A stretch of 64,000 bases of DNA from Inia geoffrensis (Eukaryota > Chordata > Mammalia > Artiodactyla > Iniidae), in assembly GCA_036417435.1 (NCBI GenBank), contig CM070901.1:53537001-53601000 (forward strand), read 5' to 3'. Made by a program: the position numbers and the translations under genes. Below, piece after piece: positions 63,795 through 64,000 of the stretch (position 1 is its first letter; each line of letters begins with the position of its first letter). The notes under the pieces were generated by a model, which worked only from the letters and a program-made list of their open reading frames with translations, did no database searches and was not told the origin of the DNA.

Positions 63795-64000
63795 AAAGAA
63801 TTGTTAAAAAAAACCACAACACTTTGTAATGTAGGTAAGAGTCAGCTGTTCTGGAGATAACCATGTGGGCAATGCAGACTGGCTGAGATTAATCTATGCT
63901 ATTCAGTTTATGAACATAATATTTATGTAATCATATATGTAAATAACATGTCTGTGTTTCTGTATCTGTCATAAAAGCTATGAGTTCATACTGATGAGCT

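Larger units (their letters stand above)
49530..64000 (+). other. COP1: COP1 intron, 5' part (window ends inside it)
   Basis: Intron sequence continues to the end of the window with no further exon. It contains old L1 pieces, a SINE pair (50726-51201), a MER2-like element (52690-53063), MIR (53110-53320), a long antisense L1 (54598-60413), and SINEs at 62650 and 63451. I recognise nothing in 49530-49975, 50410-50700, 51220-52685, 53485-53815, 60430-60715, 61295-61900, 62390-62640, 62865-63445 and 63800-64000. Confidence 0.8.

Overview
The window is a piece of a mammalian nuclear genome, almost certainly from a whale or dolphin. It contains six internal exons of COP1 (RFWD2), the RING-type E3 ubiquitin ligase, on the + strand, separated by long introns full of transposable elements. 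The lineage call rests on at least fifteen tRNA-derived CHR-type SINEs of the kind typical of Cetacea and their close relatives. They include the short CHR-2 form with the GGTACGCGGGCCTCTCAC start that is abundant in cetaceans. Full-length L1 with matching 5' and 3' ends is also present. No bacterial, organellar or CRISPR-like content is seen.

Gene layout: exons at 2496-2572, 3252-3371, 21369-21437, 33707-33766, 34494-34570 and 49472-49529 join in frame. They encode roughly residues 189-342 of the protein (human numbering): the end of the post-RING linker, the second nuclear localisation signal, a leucine-rich export signal, the whole coiled coil and the start of the Ser/Pro-rich linker before the WD40 propeller. 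The RING lies upstream of the window and the WD40 domain downstream. All splice sites are GT-AG. Three consecutive coiled-coil exons (120, 69 and 60 nt) are each a multiple of three and start in phase 0.

Introns, in order: 1-2495 (tail of an intron with MIR, L2 and a SINE); 2573-3251 (short, unique); 3372-21368 (old antisense L1, one complete 7.16-kb sense L1 with a 13-bp target-site duplication, ancient antisense L1/HAL1-like fragments, a Tigger-type MITE and a run of SINEs); 21438-33706 (mostly old antisense L1, one ancient LTR-type repeat, L2); 33767-34493 (short); 34571-49471 (SINEs, a Tigger-like DNA transposon with an exact 177-bp internal tandem duplication, two antisense L1 3' pieces); 49530-64000 (two CHR SINEs sharing a target-site duplication, MER2-like element, a long antisense L1 with its 5'UTR, old L1, SINEs).

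The only protein-coding information with evidence of host function is COP1. The many other long ORFs come from L1 ORF1/ORF2 relics, antisense L1, or readthrough of GC-rich SINEs. I did not find an undescribed biological system. The points most worth checking are a Trp-to-Leu change just before the COP1 coiled coil, the exact 177-bp duplication, the adjacent SINE pair, and the sense full-length L1 whose own poly(A) signal is damaged while a new AATAAA forms at its insertion junction.
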